From Duganella qianjiadongensis (GTDB lineage: Bacteria > Pseudomonadota > Gammaproteobacteria > Burkholderiales > Burkholderiaceae_D), in NCBI RefSeq assembly GCF_009857915.1, contig NZ_WWCM01000002.1, positions 558,001-622,000 of the forward strand: a stretch of DNA of 64,000 nucleotides. Direction: 5' to 3'. Of the stretch, positions 42,268 to 52,088 are shown piece by piece (position 1 is the stretch's first letter; each line of letters begins with the position of its first letter). Under the pieces are notes generated by a model, which had not been told where the DNA came from, did no database searches, and was given only the letters and a program-made list of their open reading frames with translations. The position numbers and the translations under genes were made by a program.

Positions 42268-43224
42268 ATGACGCAGTCTGCACAACGGCCACTGGCCGTG
42301 GCCATCATGGGCCCCACGGCGTCCGGCAAGACGGCCGCCGCGCTGGCCATCGCCGCGCGCATTCCGGCGGAAATCATCTCGGTCGATTCGGCGCTGGTGT
42401 TCCGCGGCATGGACATCGGCACGGCCAAGCCCACCCGCGCCGAACTGGCCGCCGCGCCGCACCACCTGATCGACATCATCGATCCGCTCGACGCCTATTC
42501 CGTCGCCCAGTTCCGCAACGATACCCTGCGGCTGGTCGATGACATCGTCGCGCGCGGCAAACTGCCGCTGCTGGTGGGCGGCACCATGCTGTATTTCAAA
42601 GGGCTGGCCGACGGTCTGGACGACCTGCCCGGCGCCGATCCGGCCCTGCGCGCCCAGCTCGAAGACGACGCCGCCCGCGTCGGCTGGCCTGCCATGCATG
42701 CCCGTCTGGCCCTGCTCGATCCGGCCACGGCAGCACGGCTGGCGCCCGCCGATGCCCAGCGCATCCAGCGTGCGCTGGAAATCTGTACGCTGAGCGGCAA
42801 GCCCATGTCGGCCCTGCTGGCCCAGCGCGAGAAAACCGAACTGCCGTTCGAACTGCTGTCGTTCGCACTGGAGCCGTCCGACCGCGCCGTGCTGCACGAG
42901 CGTATCGCCCGCCGTTTCGACCTGATGCTGGCCGATAGCCCGGACGGCAACCTGCTGACGGAAGTGGAACAGCTGCGCCGCCGCGGCGACCTGCATCCGG
43001 GCCTGCCCTCGATACGCTGCGTGGGCTACCGTCAGGCCTGGGATTACCTCGACGGCAATATCGACTACGCCACCATGCGCGAAACGGGCATCATCGCCAC
43101 CCGCCAGCTGGCCAAACGCCAGCTGACCTGGCTGCGCTCCATGCCGGGGCGCAGCGTGATCGACTGCCTGGGCGCCAACCCGACGGGCGAATTGCTGGCA
43201 CAAATCGGCAAAAGGCTGGGCTAG
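42268..43224 (+). CDS. miaA: tRNA dimethylallyltransferase MiaA
   Basis: The 318-residue enzyme adds a dimethylallyl group to A37 of UNN-decoding tRNAs. Motifs are [18 protein letters not shown] (P-loop), [29 protein letters not shown], the [12 protein letters not shown] segment, and the C-terminal [19 protein letters not shown] that binds tRNA. I take the ATG at 42268, just after the mutL stop at 42266. A GTG 12 nt upstream would overlap mutL and is the only alternative. mutL-miaA is a common pairing. The next unit downstream is the tRNA-Met pair. Confidence 0.95.
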   Translation: MTQSAQRPLAVAIMGPTASGKTAAALAIAARIPAEIISVDSALVFRGMDIGTAKPTRAELAAAPHHLIDIIDPLDAYSVAQFRNDTLRLVDDIVARGKLPLLVGGTMLYFKGLADGLDDLPGADPALRAQLEDDAARVGWPAMHARLALLDPATAARLAPADAQRIQRALEICTLSGKPMSALLAQREKTELPFELLSFALEPSDRAVLHERIARRFDLMLADSPDGNLLTEVEQLRRRGDLHPGLPSIRCVGYRQAWDYLDGNIDYATMRETGIIATRQLAKRQLTWLRSMPGRSVIDCLGANPTGELLAQIGKRLG

Positions 43225-43335
43225 CAGCCAGCCCTGGCGTCAATCGGACGTTGAAAAAATTGCACGCTTTATCGCCCCAAACAGCCCTGCGTAAACAAAA
43301 TAAACGGATTATTTGGGGAAAAACCGGCGCTATCC

Positions 43336-43364
43336 TTGACAGTCCGGCGCTCTACCCCGATAAT
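43336..43364 (+). promoter_or_regulatory. Strong sigma-70 promoter of the tRNA-Met genes
   Basis: TTGACA (43336-43341), a 17-bp spacer and GATAAT (43359-43364) give a near-consensus promoter. The start of transcription would fall at about 43371, just ahead of the first tRNA at 43378. Confidence 0.85.
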
Positions 43365-43377
43365 ATCGGGCGTTGCA

Positions 43378-43454
43378 GGTGATATAGCTCAGTTGGTTAG
43401 AGCACAGCATTCATAATGCTGGGGTCGATGGTTCAAGTCCATCTATCACCACCA
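43378..43454 (+). tRNA. tRNA-Met (CAT), elongator type, copy 1
   Basis: A full 77-nt cloverleaf with encoded CCA. The acceptor stem GGTGATA pairs with TATCACC (43444-43450), the D-arm contains AGCTCAGTTGGTTAGAGC, the anticodon CAT lies in TTCATAA, and the T-arm holds GGTTCAAGTCC. A paired first base (G1-C72) excludes the initiator tRNA. The similarity to the known elongator Met tRNA favours Met over the lysidine-modified Ile2 CAT tRNA, but the latter cannot be ruled out from sequence alone. Confidence 0.93.
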
Positions 43455-43462
43455 AGAATTCT

Positions 43463-43498
43463 AAAAAGCCTCTAGCAGATCTGCCTAGAGGCTTTTTT
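43463..43498 (+). terminator. Intrinsic terminator after tRNA-Met copy 1
   Basis: Perfect 13-bp arms AAAAAGCCTCTAG (43463-43475) and CTAGAGGCTTTTT (43485-43497) with a 9-nt loop and a T-run. Confidence 0.9.
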
Positions 43499-43513
43499 AA
43501 TCTGCTTAGCACC

Positions 43514-43590
43514 GGTGATATAGCTCAGTTGGTTAGAGCACAGCATTCATAATGCTGGGGTCGATGGTTCAAGTCCATCTATCACCACCA
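43514..43590 (+). tRNA. tRNA-Met (CAT), elongator type, copy 2
   Basis: Identical over all 77 nt to the copy at 43378-43454, including the CCA end. The few bases after it (GAATTC after one changed base) also repeat, but upstream flanks differ. It has its own terminator but no clear separate promoter in the 59-bp spacer, so it needs readthrough of the first terminator or processing from a longer RNA. Confidence 0.93.
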
Positions 43591-43603
43591 CGAATTCCGA
43601 TCA

Positions 43604-43637
43604 GCCTCCCCGCAGTCCTGCTGCCGGGAGGCTTTTT
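43604..43637 (+). terminator. Intrinsic terminator after tRNA-Met copy 2
   Basis: Arms GCCTCCC (43604-43610) and GGGAGGC (43626-43632) followed by five T (43633-43637). Confidence 0.88.
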
Positions 43638-43657
43638 GTTTGGGCGCTTCGGAGTGA

Positions 43658-44677
43658 CTAGTCCTTGCTCTGCATGCGCGCCACTACCACGCCCGCTACC
43701 AGCGTAAATGTCACGACCACCGCAGCAATGATCCAGAAACCATCAGGGTGCTGGGCCAGCGGTATGCCGCCCACGTTCATGCCCAGCATGCCGGCAATGA
43801 TGTTGATCGGCAGGGCCAGTACAGTCACGATGGTCAGCACATACAGGCTGCGTCCCGTTTCCTCATTGAGTTGCGCGGCAATTTCTTCCTGCAGCAGTTT
43901 GATGCGCTCCTGCAGCGACGAGACGTCGCTGAGCACCACGGCAAACTCTTCGCTCGACTGGCGCAACTCCTGCGTATCGAGTTCGGACATCCATGCGGGC
44001 GGCCGCTGCAGCAAACGCAGCAGGGCAGACGGCTCAGGCGCCAGCAGCCGCTGCAGGCGTACCAGCACGCGCCGCATATTACCCAGATCAGCCCGCTTGG
44101 CGCGCACCCGCCCCGCCAGCAGCGAATCTTCGATGGCATCGACCCGCGCCACCGCCGTGCGCACGATATGCATCAGCACATCGGCCTGATCGCGCAACAG
44201 GTGTACCAGCAGTTCCACCGACGAGCGCAAGGGCTCGCCGCGCCGCACGGCCTGATGCAGCCGCTCGATCGACTTGAGCGGCGTACGGCGCGCGCTGATC
44301 ACCAGATGGGGCGCCACTCCCAGCCACAGCGTGGAAATATCGGATGCGTCGAAATTAAATTCATGCAGCACGTCGTTGACCACCGCCACCAGCGCATTGT
44401 CGACCAGTTCGATACGGGTGGAACGCGAACCCTGATGCAGGGTCTCGAAGAATTCGTCGGACAGGCCGGCATACGCCCTCAGCCATTTTTCGCTGGCCGC
44501 GTGGGACAGATTGAAATGCAGCCAGATAAACTCGCCCGCCTTACGCGGCGCACCGTTCAGCCATGCCAGCGCCTGGGTGGAATTCATCGCTTGTGCCGCT
44601 GCCTTATCCGGCCCCAGCAGATAACCCCACACCAGCCCGGCAGTATCCGAGCCATATGTCACATCGATTGCTTCCAT
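43658..44677 (-). CDS. zntB: CorA-family zinc/metal transporter, ZntB-like
   Basis: The 339-residue protein is a CorA-superfamily channel. It has a large cytoplasmic N-terminal funnel (helices such as RVDAIEDSLLAGRVRAKRADLGNMRRVL and SSLQERIKLLQEEIAAQLNEE) and two C-terminal membrane spans. The signature between them reads GMNVGGIP, the ZntB-like variant of the CorA GMN motif. Soluble N-terminal segments such as EFIWLHFNLSH also fit ZntB. It probably moves Zn2+ or a related ion, with direction not decided. It is transcribed alone, toward the tRNA terminator. I give the symbol at family level. Confidence 0.85.
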   Translation of the reverse strand: MEAIDVTYGSDTAGLVWGYLLGPDKAAAQAMNSTQALAWLNGAPRKAGEFIWLHFNLSHAASEKWLRAYAGLSDEFFETLHQGSRSTRIELVDNALVAVVNDVLHEFNFDASDISTLWLGVAPHLVISARRTPLKSIERLHQAVRRGEPLRSSVELLVHLLRDQADVLMHIVRTAVARVDAIEDSLLAGRVRAKRADLGNMRRVLVRLQRLLAPEPSALLRLLQRPPAWMSELDTQELRQSSEEFAVVLSDVSSLQERIKLLQEEIAAQLNEETGRSLYVLTIVTVLALPINIIAGMLGMNVGGIPLAQHPDGFWIIAAVVVTFTLVAGVVVARMQSKD

Positions 44678-44783
44678 ATTCTTCCCAGCGCAGCTTGCCC
44701 AACGCGGATTGTAGCCGAGCGGGATGAATATTTGATGACCGTATCATATTCTTATGGAACGCCCGCCGGGGCGCACGAACCGG

Positions 44784-46388
44784 TCAGCGCTTCAGCACAT
44801 CGAAGACGGGAGCGTTGTCATCCTTGGGACGGCAGAAATGCGCCACCAGCGTAGTCGGCAAACGGTTCATGGTTTGCTGCAGGCCAGTCATCAGATCGGC
44901 AAAGTACACATTCTTGGCCTCGCGGTTGAGCAACACAAAGTCGAACGGCCGGGCGGCGCCATCACGGTTGATTTCGCCTATCAGTTGCGCCACATCTTGC
45001 GGCTGGGTGCCTATGCCGCCATCCAGCGAATAATTGGTCGAATTCAGCCGTGGCGCCGACATATAAATCTGATCGTCGGCAATGGCAATCTGCTTATCCT
45101 TGAGCCGCTTCGCGTATTCCATGGTACGCGACGACATCACCGTGTTATCAGGCGTAGCGAACTGGAACTCTACGCCGCCGGGCTTGGTGAAAGTACGCCC
45201 CTCCCTGCCATTGCCGTGCGACGATAACATCATGGTAGGGTTGTATTTACCCTTGCCGTGGAATACATAGGCTATTTCTTTGCCATCGAGAATAACCGGC
45301 GTAATGTCGATATTGTGGCGCGCCATCAGCTCCAGTCGCGCTGCCTCGGGCAGGTTGGTAGAGCTGGCCTGTATATGGCGGCCGGGCGTCAGTTGATCTA
45401 CCAGGAAGGGCTGCACCTCGTCCAGACTTTGCGCCACATAGCAGCCCTTACCCGGCACGGCCACGCCATAGCCGCCGGGCACACTCTTGCTAGGCCAGAT
45501 GGCCGGATAGCCAGGCTGGGGCTCAGGGTAGGACGCCAGCACGGTGACTTGATGGCCCCAGCGCTGGGCTGCCGCTTTTTTCAAGTCATCAAGCGATACG
45601 CCACGCTGCGGCGCGACGCTGGCGGCCATCTCCACTATCGGCGAGGACGGACGCGGCGGCACTGCCAGTGCAGTGAGAGGCCGATCAGTGAATTCCGTCT
45701 TGTCGGCACGCGGTGGCTGTGCCACGGGCGCCAGATTGGCTCTCCACAACTGCAATTCGGCCCAGCTCATATGCGTACGTTCGACGCCAGCCCCGGCGCT
45801 CGGCGCAAGTGTCGAGACTACGTTGTCCGGCGCAGCCGGCTCAGGTGCACTAGCCTCTTGCTGCTGCGACTGGTACTTGACCAGCCCCTCCCGCGCTGAG
45901 GCGATATCCTGGTATCTGGAAAAGTCTTTATTGCCGGGGAAACTGACGCCAAACGTGCCCGGCTGACTTGCACTAGGCCAGATCGCTGGCACATCCAGTA
46001 CAGCATCAGGTTTGCTTGTGAGAACCCGGACGAACGGCAGCTCCCGCACCAGATGGTCGAGCGCTTGAAGCGAAGCAGAGGCAGACTGGGCTGGCAGAGC
46101 TGGCTGGGCTGGCTGGACTGGCTGGGCTGGCCGGGCTGGCTGATCGGGCCGGGCCAGCGTTGCCGTCACGCCAGGTGCCGGCGCCGGCTGCTGTCTTGCC
46201 AGCGACGCCACCACCTCCAGCTTGCGGCTGGTCAGCGCCGTTGGCGGCGTTGGCACTGCAGCCTGCTTACGCCGCGGGAACAGCGCTTGCACAGCGCAAA
46301 AGCTGCGTTTAAAAAAGCTGCCACAGGCACGGAAGGCCGTGATCACTGGCGCCAGTATGGTGGATGGCTGATTGGAGGAAATGTTCAT
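44784..46388 (-). CDS. Putative Stv-domain (adhesin-like) protein with internal duplication
   Basis: The 534-residue protein has a basic N-terminus without a clear signal peptide (MNISSNQPSTIL) and a Pro/Gln/Ala repeat run (QPARPAQPVQPAQPALPAQ). Two copies of a roughly 60-residue unit share the core AIWPS.S.PG.(F/Y)GV..PG (copy 1 near residue 135, copy 2 near 296). The C-terminal 200 residues contain MMLSSHGNGREG near 388, a motif I associate with the Stv domain, a putative adhesin-type domain known mainly from proteins of host-associated bacteria. The ATG at 46388-46386 has a weak ribosome site. The function is unknown; a secreted or injected effector is possible but unproven. No secretion genes are near. 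Confidence 0.6.
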   Translation of the reverse strand: MNISSNQPSTILAPVITAFRACGSFFKRSFCAVQALFPRRKQAAVPTPPTALTSRKLEVVASLARQQPAPAPGVTATLARPDQPARPAQPVQPAQPALPAQSASASLQALDHLVRELPFVRVLTSKPDAVLDVPAIWPSASQPGTFGVSFPGNKDFSRYQDIASAREGLVKYQSQQQEASAPEPAAPDNVVSTLAPSAGAGVERTHMSWAELQLWRANLAPVAQPPRADKTEFTDRPLTALAVPPRPSSPIVEMAASVAPQRGVSLDDLKKAAAQRWGHQVTVLASYPEPQPGYPAIWPSKSVPGGYGVAVPGKGCYVAQSLDEVQPFLVDQLTPGRHIQASSTNLPEAARLELMARHNIDITPVILDGKEIAYVFHGKGKYNPTMMLSSHGNGREGRTFTKPGGVEFQFATPDNTVMSSRTMEYAKRLKDKQIAIADDQIYMSAPRLNSTNYSLDGGIGTQPQDVAQLIGEINRDGAARPFDFVLLNREAKNVYFADLMTGLQQTMNRLPTTLVAHFCRPKDDNAPVFDVLKR

Positions 46389-46727
46389 CGGGCGGCTAAT
46401 GGAAGGGAGCGTCCAAAGCTGGCACAAGCGCCAGCGAAAAAAGTGGATTGATGCCTATCAGTAACCGTAAAAGCCGCAAGGTTCCATCGGCGGCGGCGGA
46501 TTGCGCAGCTTGGCGCACAGCGGGCCAGTTGGCCCCGTCGAGTTCCGTAGTAACACGTAGAGAGAGGCTTTCCCGAGGATTTTTTGATTCAAATCATACC
46601 GGCTCTCACTTCGAAAATTTATCGTGCAACTTCCTTAATTAAAAACAAGATGTTTTGAGCAAGCGCATGCTGCGCATCGCCACGCACTCGCTGGCACTCG
46701 AAGTACTCGCAACTGTGAAAGCCTCCC
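46389..46727. other. Intergenic region between the Stv-like gene and a chemoreceptor
   Basis: This 339-bp divergent gap holds no supported gene. It has one short hairpin (GCTGGC 46418-46423 with GCCAGC 46430-46435) and AT-rich stretches around 46575-46650 that may hold the chemoreceptor promoter. I looked for a sigma-28 flagellar promoter and did not find a clear one. Confidence 0.5.
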
Positions 46728-48353
46728 ATGAATTTCAGGAACTTAGCCATCGGTAAAAAACTTGGACTCAGCTTCGCCATCGTGATCGGCATGCTGATCA
46801 TCGTTGCCGCCCTCGCCTATCTGCGTGTGAGCGGCCTGAGCGACGACCTCCACCTGATCAACCAGGACCGCTACCCGAAAACCGTGCTGGTGCATACGGT
46901 CAAAGATGAACTCAACGAGCAGGCACTGAATATGCGCAACCTGCTGCTGATGGATAAACCCGAGGACGTGGAAAAGGAATACGCCAGCATCGCCAAAAAC
47001 ACCCGCGTGATCACGGAAACCCTGAGCAAACTCGATAAAGTGCTGACCAGCGAAAAAGGCGTGGCGCAGCTGCGCGCACTGGAAGAATCGCGCCGCAAAT
47101 ATCTGGCCGCCCGCACCACCTTCCTCGACAACACCCGCCAAGGCCAGCGCGACGCGGCCCTGCATAATCTGCTCGACGAAGTGCGCCCCATCCTGCAGGT
47201 CTACACCACCCAGCTCGACGGTCTGATCGCCTATCAGGAAGAACTGATGACGGCCTCGGGTCAGCAATCGCAGGCACAAGCGCAGCAGACCATCGTGCTG
47301 ATCGCCGCGATCGCGCTGGCAGCCTGCCTGATCGCCGTCACGCTGGCCGTGCTGACCACCCGCACCATCACCACGCCGCTGCATCAGGCAGTCGATGTGG
47401 CGCGCCAGGTGGCCGATGGCGACCTCACCATGCTAATCCGCGTTGATACGGCCGAAGAAACCGGCCAGATGCTGGGCGCTCTGCGCGATATGAACTCGGC
47501 CCTGACCCGCATCGTCGACGAAGTGCGCACCGGCGCCGACAATATCGCCACCGCCTCCGGCCAGATCGCCAGCGGCAACCTCGATCTGGCGGCGCGCACC
47601 GAGCAGCAGGCCGGCTCGCTGGAAGAAACCGCCTCCGCCATGGAACAGCTGACCGCTACCGTCAAACACAATGCCGATAACGCCCGTCAGGCCAACCAGC
47701 TGGCCGTCTCCGCCTCGGACATTGCCGTCAAGGGCGGCTCGGTGGTAGCGCAGGTGGTGCAGACCATGGGCGAAATCAACAGCTCCTCGCACCGCATCGT
47801 CGACATCATCAACGTCATCGATAGCATCGCTTTCCAGACCAATATTCTGGCGCTCAATGCCGCAGTGGAAGCGGCGCGTGCGGGCGAACAGGGGCGCGGC
47901 TTTGCCGTAGTGGCCACCGAGGTGCGCAGTCTGGCCCAGCGCTCGGCGGCAGCGGCCAAGGAAATCAAGCAGCTGATCGATGATTCGGTGGGCAAGGTGG
48001 AAAGCGGTTCGCGCCTCGTCAACGAAGCAGGCGACACCATGAACGTGATCGTCGACAGCATCCGCAGCGTGGCCGACATCATGGGCGAAATCACCACTGC
48101 CAGCGCCGAACAGACCCAGGGTATAGAACAGATCAATCAGGCCATCGTCGAGATGGACCACGCCACCCAGCAGAATGCCGCGCTGGTGGAGGAAGCCGCA
48201 TCGGCCGCCAGCGCGCTGCAGGAGCAGTCGCACCGGCTGGTGGATGTGGTCGATGTGTTCAAACTGGCCGTTACGTTCGGCGCGCCGCAGCAACGCAAGC
48301 GCAATGCGGCCTCTGCCATGGGCCGCCGCCCGCTGCATGCACTGGCCAGCTAA
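46728..48353 (+). CDS. Methyl-accepting chemotaxis protein with 4HB sensor domain
   Basis: The 541-residue receptor starts [21 protein letters not shown] and has the first membrane span right after the start. A four-helix-bundle (4HB_MCP) periplasmic domain follows ([27 protein letters not shown]), then the second span at about residues 188-210, HAMP ([19 protein letters not shown]) and a standard signalling domain with the tip [40 protein letters not shown]. No CheR tether pentapeptide is seen. It is transcribed alone and converges with the PAS-GGDEF-EAL gene, with only 17 bp between stops. The ligand is unknown. Confidence 0.94.
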   Translation: MNFRNLAIGKKLGLSFAIVIGMLIIVAALAYLRVSGLSDDLHLINQDRYPKTVLVHTVKDELNEQALNMRNLLLMDKPEDVEKEYASIAKNTRVITETLSKLDKVLTSEKGVAQLRALEESRRKYLAARTTFLDNTRQGQRDAALHNLLDEVRPILQVYTTQLDGLIAYQEELMTASGQQSQAQAQQTIVLIAAIALAACLIAVTLAVLTTRTITTPLHQAVDVARQVADGDLTMLIRVDTAEETGQMLGALRDMNSALTRIVDEVRTGADNIATASGQIASGNLDLAARTEQQAGSLEETASAMEQLTATVKHNADNARQANQLAVSASDIAVKGGSVVAQVVQTMGEINSSSHRIVDIINVIDSIAFQTNILALNAAVEAARAGEQGRGFAVVATEVRSLAQRSAAAAKEIKQLIDDSVGKVESGSRLVNEAGDTMNVIVDSIRSVADIMGEITTASAEQTQGIEQINQAIVEMDHATQQNAALVEEAASAASALQEQSHRLVDVVDVFKLAVTFGAPQQRKRNAASAMGRRPLHALAS

Positions 48354-48370
48354 GACTAGGCCGCCTGATA

Positions 48371-51300
48371 TCACGGGTCATTCTTCACCCCGCGCTCGGG
48401 GCCGTCCGTCCATGGCGGCAAGCGCGTCCATGGCTGTTCCTGCTGCCAGCGCGCCAGCCAGTCGAATAACTCACTGGCTGGCATGGGGCGCGCAACGCCA
48501 TAGCCCTGCGCCAGCTCGCAGCCCAGTTGCAGCAGCGCGGCGCCGTGCTCCAGCGTTTCCACCCCTTCGGCTATCACCCCGCGGTGGCAGGCGCCAGCGA
48601 GGCGGATAATCCCTTCGACGATGCCGCGGTCGTCAGGGTCGCTGAGGATGTCGCGGATAAAGCTCTGGTCGATTTTCAGCATATCCACCGGCAGCTGACG
48701 CAGATAGGTCAGCGAAGAATAGCCGGTGCCGAAATCATCGAGCGCGAAATGCACGCCCAGCTCGCGGCAGCGCAGCAGGATGGTGATAGCCTGCTCCATA
48801 TCGGCCAGCGCCGCCGTTTCCAGCACTTCCAGTTCCAGCAGAGCGGGCGGCATATCGGTGTGCTCGGCCAGCAGCGTCTGCAGCTGGCTGAAGAAGCTGC
48901 CATGCAGCAGATGGTCGGCGCTGATGTTGACGCTGATGCTGGTGGCGCGTCCTTCACGGGCCCAGCTAGCGCCCTGCGCCAGCGCCGTGCGCAGCACCCA
49001 TACTCCCACCGGCTGTTCCAGCGGACTGCCATCGACGGCGGGCAGGAACTGCGCCGGCGGCAACAGCCCCCGTTCCGGATGCTGCCAGCGTATCAGCGCT
49101 TCCACCCCCACCAGCTGACCGCTGCGCAGATGCACTTTGGGCTGGTAGTACAGCACCAGTTCGTTGTTCTCCAGCGCCTGCTGGATAGAATCGAGGAAGC
49201 GGCGGTGCTCCTGCACCTGCCGGTCCGCCTCGGGATCGAACAGATGGTAGCGGTTCTTGCCCGCTTCCTTGGCCAGATACATGGCCTGATCGGCATGGCG
49301 CAGCAGCGCATCGGCATCGGAATTATCGGTCGGGTACAGGCTCACGCCTATGCTGGCGGTGACGCTGATCGCTTCGCCCTCCACCTGTACCGGACGGGTA
49401 ATGGCCTGCAGCACGCGGTCCAGTATCAGCATGCATTCCTCCGGCGTGGCGATATCCGACAGCAGCACCACGAATTCGTCGCCGCCCAGCCGGGCCAGCG
49501 TGTCCTCGCTGCGCAGCATGTGCTGCAGGTGATGCGCCACCCCCACCAGCAGGCTATCGCCGGCAGCATGGCCCAGCCGGTCGTTGATCTGTTTGAAGCC
49601 ATCGAGATCGATAAAGCACACCGCCAGTGCGCGCCCGCTGCGGGTGGCACGGGCAATGGCCTGCTCCATGCGGTCGGTCAGCAGACGGCGGTTGGGCGTG
49701 CCGGTGAGCGGATCGTAGTGGGCGATGCGATCCAGCTCCGCTTCGTGCGCCTTGAGCTGGCTGATATCGGAAAACACGCCCACATAGTGTTCGATTTCGC
49801 CGGCACTATTGCGCACGGCCGAAATCGACAGCAGCTCGGCATACAGTTCACCGCTCTTGCGGCGGTTCCAGATTTCGCCGCTCCAGAACGTCTTGTGCAG
49901 CACCGATTCCCACATATTGCGGTAATAGGCCGGATCCTGCTGGCCGGACGACAGTATGCTGGGCGGCTGGCCTAGCACTTCGTCCGCCGTATAGCCGGTA
50001 ATGCGGGTGAAAGCCGGATTGATCTTGGTGATCTTCAGGCCGGCGCTGACCACCATGATGCCCTCGTAACTGCTTTCGAACACGGTGCTCGCTTCGCGCT
50101 GGGCCAGCTCGAATTCCTTGCGCTCGGTGATATCGGTATGGGTGCCGGACATGATCAGCGGCCGGCCGTCGGCACTGTGCTGCACCACGCGGCCGCGCGT
50201 CAGTATCCAGCGCCAGCCGCCATCCTTGGTGCGGGCACGAAATTCCGCTTCGTGGCTGGCGCTGTTGCCGCTCAAGTGACGCTGGATCGATGACATGGCG
50301 AGCGGCAGATCGTCCGGATGCACCAGCTGATTCCAGTTGCCCACCGAAACATCCATTTCGCCGGGACGGTAGCCCAGCATTTCCTCCCAGCGGGCGCTGA
50401 CTTCGAATTGCTGGGTCTGCACATTCCAGTCCCAGTAGCCCTGATCCGAGCCTTCCACCACGCGCGACAGGCGCTGCTGCTGTTCGCGCAAGGCAGCGGC
50501 AGCCTGCTTCTTCTCGCTGATATCGGACAGGATGCCGACGATGCGGGCGACCGAACCGTCGCTATTGAATTCGGTGGCGCGCCCGCGCGTGTGCATCCAC
50601 TTGATATCGCCGCTGCGGGTCTGCAGGCGGAATTCGAAATCCAGCCCGGCCGACAGTCCTTTGCGATGGGCGTCGATCGCGGCCACGACGCCAGGCAAAT
50701 CATCGGGATGCACGAGCCGTCTGAAAAACGCCAGATCGTGGGTATCTTCCGCCGCCACATAGCCGGTCACGGCATAGTACTGCGGCGAGCGGTAGACCTT
50801 GCCGGTGCGCAGATCCCAGTCCCACAGGCCGTCACTGGTGGCCTCGATGGCCATTTCGAAGCGCTGCTGATTGAGCCGGTTCTGATGCGCAATCTGTTTG
50901 GCTTCCGTGATATCGCGCGAGATGCCGAAGATGCCGCCGATCTGTCCCAGCTGGTTCAGGATGGGCCCTTTGGTGACAGAAAAGTCGCGTACGCTGCCAT
51001 CGGGCAGGGTCAGGCGTTCTTCATGGGTATGGGTGGCGCCGCTGGCCATGACGGCATGATCCCTATCCTTGACGATCTGGGCCGATGTACCGCCCAGCAA
51101 GGCATAATCATCCTGTCCCAGTATATCGCTGACAGGCTTGCCCAGAAAACCGGCTGTGGCCTGATTGGCCAGCTGGTAGCGCCCCTGCAGATCCTTCACG
51201 AAGATGGCGTCGGAGGTACCGGAAATGACGGCATCGAGCAGCTGGCGTTTGGCTTCGGCGCGGTTGATGGCCTGTTGCAGCATTTCGCTCAGCACGCTCA

Positions 51301-51853
51301 CCGCCACGCCGTTGACCACCATGAAGCCCCATTGCAGCAAATTGTTGGGATTGCCGATATGCCAGTCGAACACGGGCGGAATCAGACAGTATTCCGTGCT
51401 GATGGCAGCCAGCGCCGTAGCCAGCAGACCGGGCCCCATGCCGCCCAGCGTCGCACTGAGCACGATGGGCAGCATGAACAGGATCAGCATGGGATCGCGC
51501 TGGGTGGTCCAGACCAGATGCAGGGCCAGTGTGCTGAGCGTGATGATGGTCGCCACCAGATACATGGGCCAGCGGCTGCGCTGCTGGCTCAAGCCGCTGG
51601 TCAGGGCATTGATCAAGGTCAGGTTGGACGGCGCATCGCCGGCCGGCACCGAACGCAAGCCCCAGAAAAACAACGCGGCCGTGGTTATGACGAAGAAGAC
51701 CCCTTTGGCTGTGGACAGCCAGACGATGGACTGCCAGTCCGTCAGGGCCGACAATAGCTGGTCAGACAGGAAAATCCAGAGCAGAGCGCCAACGACATAC
51801 AGTGCCGTGACAGAATAGATGAAACGCTGGCGGGAAGAAACGGTAAAACGCAT
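48371..51853 (-). CDS. Membrane PAS-GGDEF-EAL protein (c-di-GMP turnover)
   Basis: The 1160-residue protein has about five N-terminal membrane spans with a DUF4118-like segment (MLPIVLSATLGGMGPGLLATALAA), several PAS/PAC modules between residues about 210 and 690, then GGDEF and EAL domains. The GGDEF loop is intact (ARLGGDEFVVLL, about residue 790). The EAL domain has its catalytic parts: GVEALIRWQHPERG, DDFGTGYSSL and EGVETLEHG. It could therefore make and break c-di-GMP depending on the sensed signal. It is transcribed alone, divergent from the SBP-like gene. The input signals are unknown. Confidence 0.93.
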   Translation of the reverse strand: MRFTVSSRQRFIYSVTALYVVGALLWIFLSDQLLSALTDWQSIVWLSTAKGVFFVITTAALFFWGLRSVPAGDAPSNLTLINALTSGLSQQRSRWPMYLVATIITLSTLALHLVWTTQRDPMLILFMLPIVLSATLGGMGPGLLATALAAISTEYCLIPPVFDWHIGNPNNLLQWGFMVVNGVAVSVLSEMLQQAINRAEAKRQLLDAVISGTSDAIFVKDLQGRYQLANQATAGFLGKPVSDILGQDDYALLGGTSAQIVKDRDHAVMASGATHTHEERLTLPDGSVRDFSVTKGPILNQLGQIGGIFGISRDITEAKQIAHQNRLNQQRFEMAIEATSDGLWDWDLRTGKVYRSPQYYAVTGYVAAEDTHDLAFFRRLVHPDDLPGVVAAIDAHRKGLSAGLDFEFRLQTRSGDIKWMHTRGRATEFNSDGSVARIVGILSDISEKKQAAAALREQQQRLSRVVEGSDQGYWDWNVQTQQFEVSARWEEMLGYRPGEMDVSVGNWNQLVHPDDLPLAMSSIQRHLSGNSASHEAEFRARTKDGGWRWILTRGRVVQHSADGRPLIMSGTHTDITERKEFELAQREASTVFESSYEGIMVVSAGLKITKINPAFTRITGYTADEVLGQPPSILSSGQQDPAYYRNMWESVLHKTFWSGEIWNRRKSGELYAELLSISAVRNSAGEIEHYVGVFSDISQLKAHEAELDRIAHYDPLTGTPNRRLLTDRMEQAIARATRSGRALAVCFIDLDGFKQINDRLGHAAGDSLLVGVAHHLQHMLRSEDTLARLGGDEFVVLLSDIATPEECMLILDRVLQAITRPVQVEGEAISVTASIGVSLYPTDNSDADALLRHADQAMYLAKEAGKNRYHLFDPEADRQVQEHRRFLDSIQQALENNELVLYYQPKVHLRSGQLVGVEALIRWQHPERGLLPPAQFLPAVDGSPLEQPVGVWVLRTALAQGASWAREGRATSISVNISADHLLHGSFFSQLQTLLAEHTDMPPALLELEVLETAALADMEQAITILLRCRELGVHFALDDFGTGYSSLTYLRQLPVDMLKIDQSFIRDILSDPDDRGIVEGIIRLAGACHRGVIAEGVETLEHGAALLQLGCELAQGYGVARPMPASELFDWLARWQQEQPWTRLPPWTDGPERGVKNDP

Positions 51854-52088
51854 GGATTCTCACTATGGGCAATTACACCTGCGCGGCAACGTATCGCAAG
51901 GTCAGGGCGATACCAGCGCAGACCCTTCCAATCTGAACGTTTTGCGTCAATTTGTCTACCAAAATTGCCGTGCCGGCGTTGTAGCCGTGCAAGATTTGCA
52001 GCGCGCACGGCACTGTGCCGTTGACTTTTACGCTACCATGACAGCCAGCTATTTACTCGATTGCAGGATACGTTTGCGGAGCCGCGCC

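Noticed and set aside
43378..43590. tRNA-Met pair as an integration site
   Set aside because: No integrase and no 3' tRNA fragment repeat is seen nearby. Flanking genes are ordinary.
46500..46727. Sigma-28 flagellar promoter for the chemoreceptor
   Set aside because: No TAAA-N15-GCCGATAA-like sequence is found upstream of the ATG.
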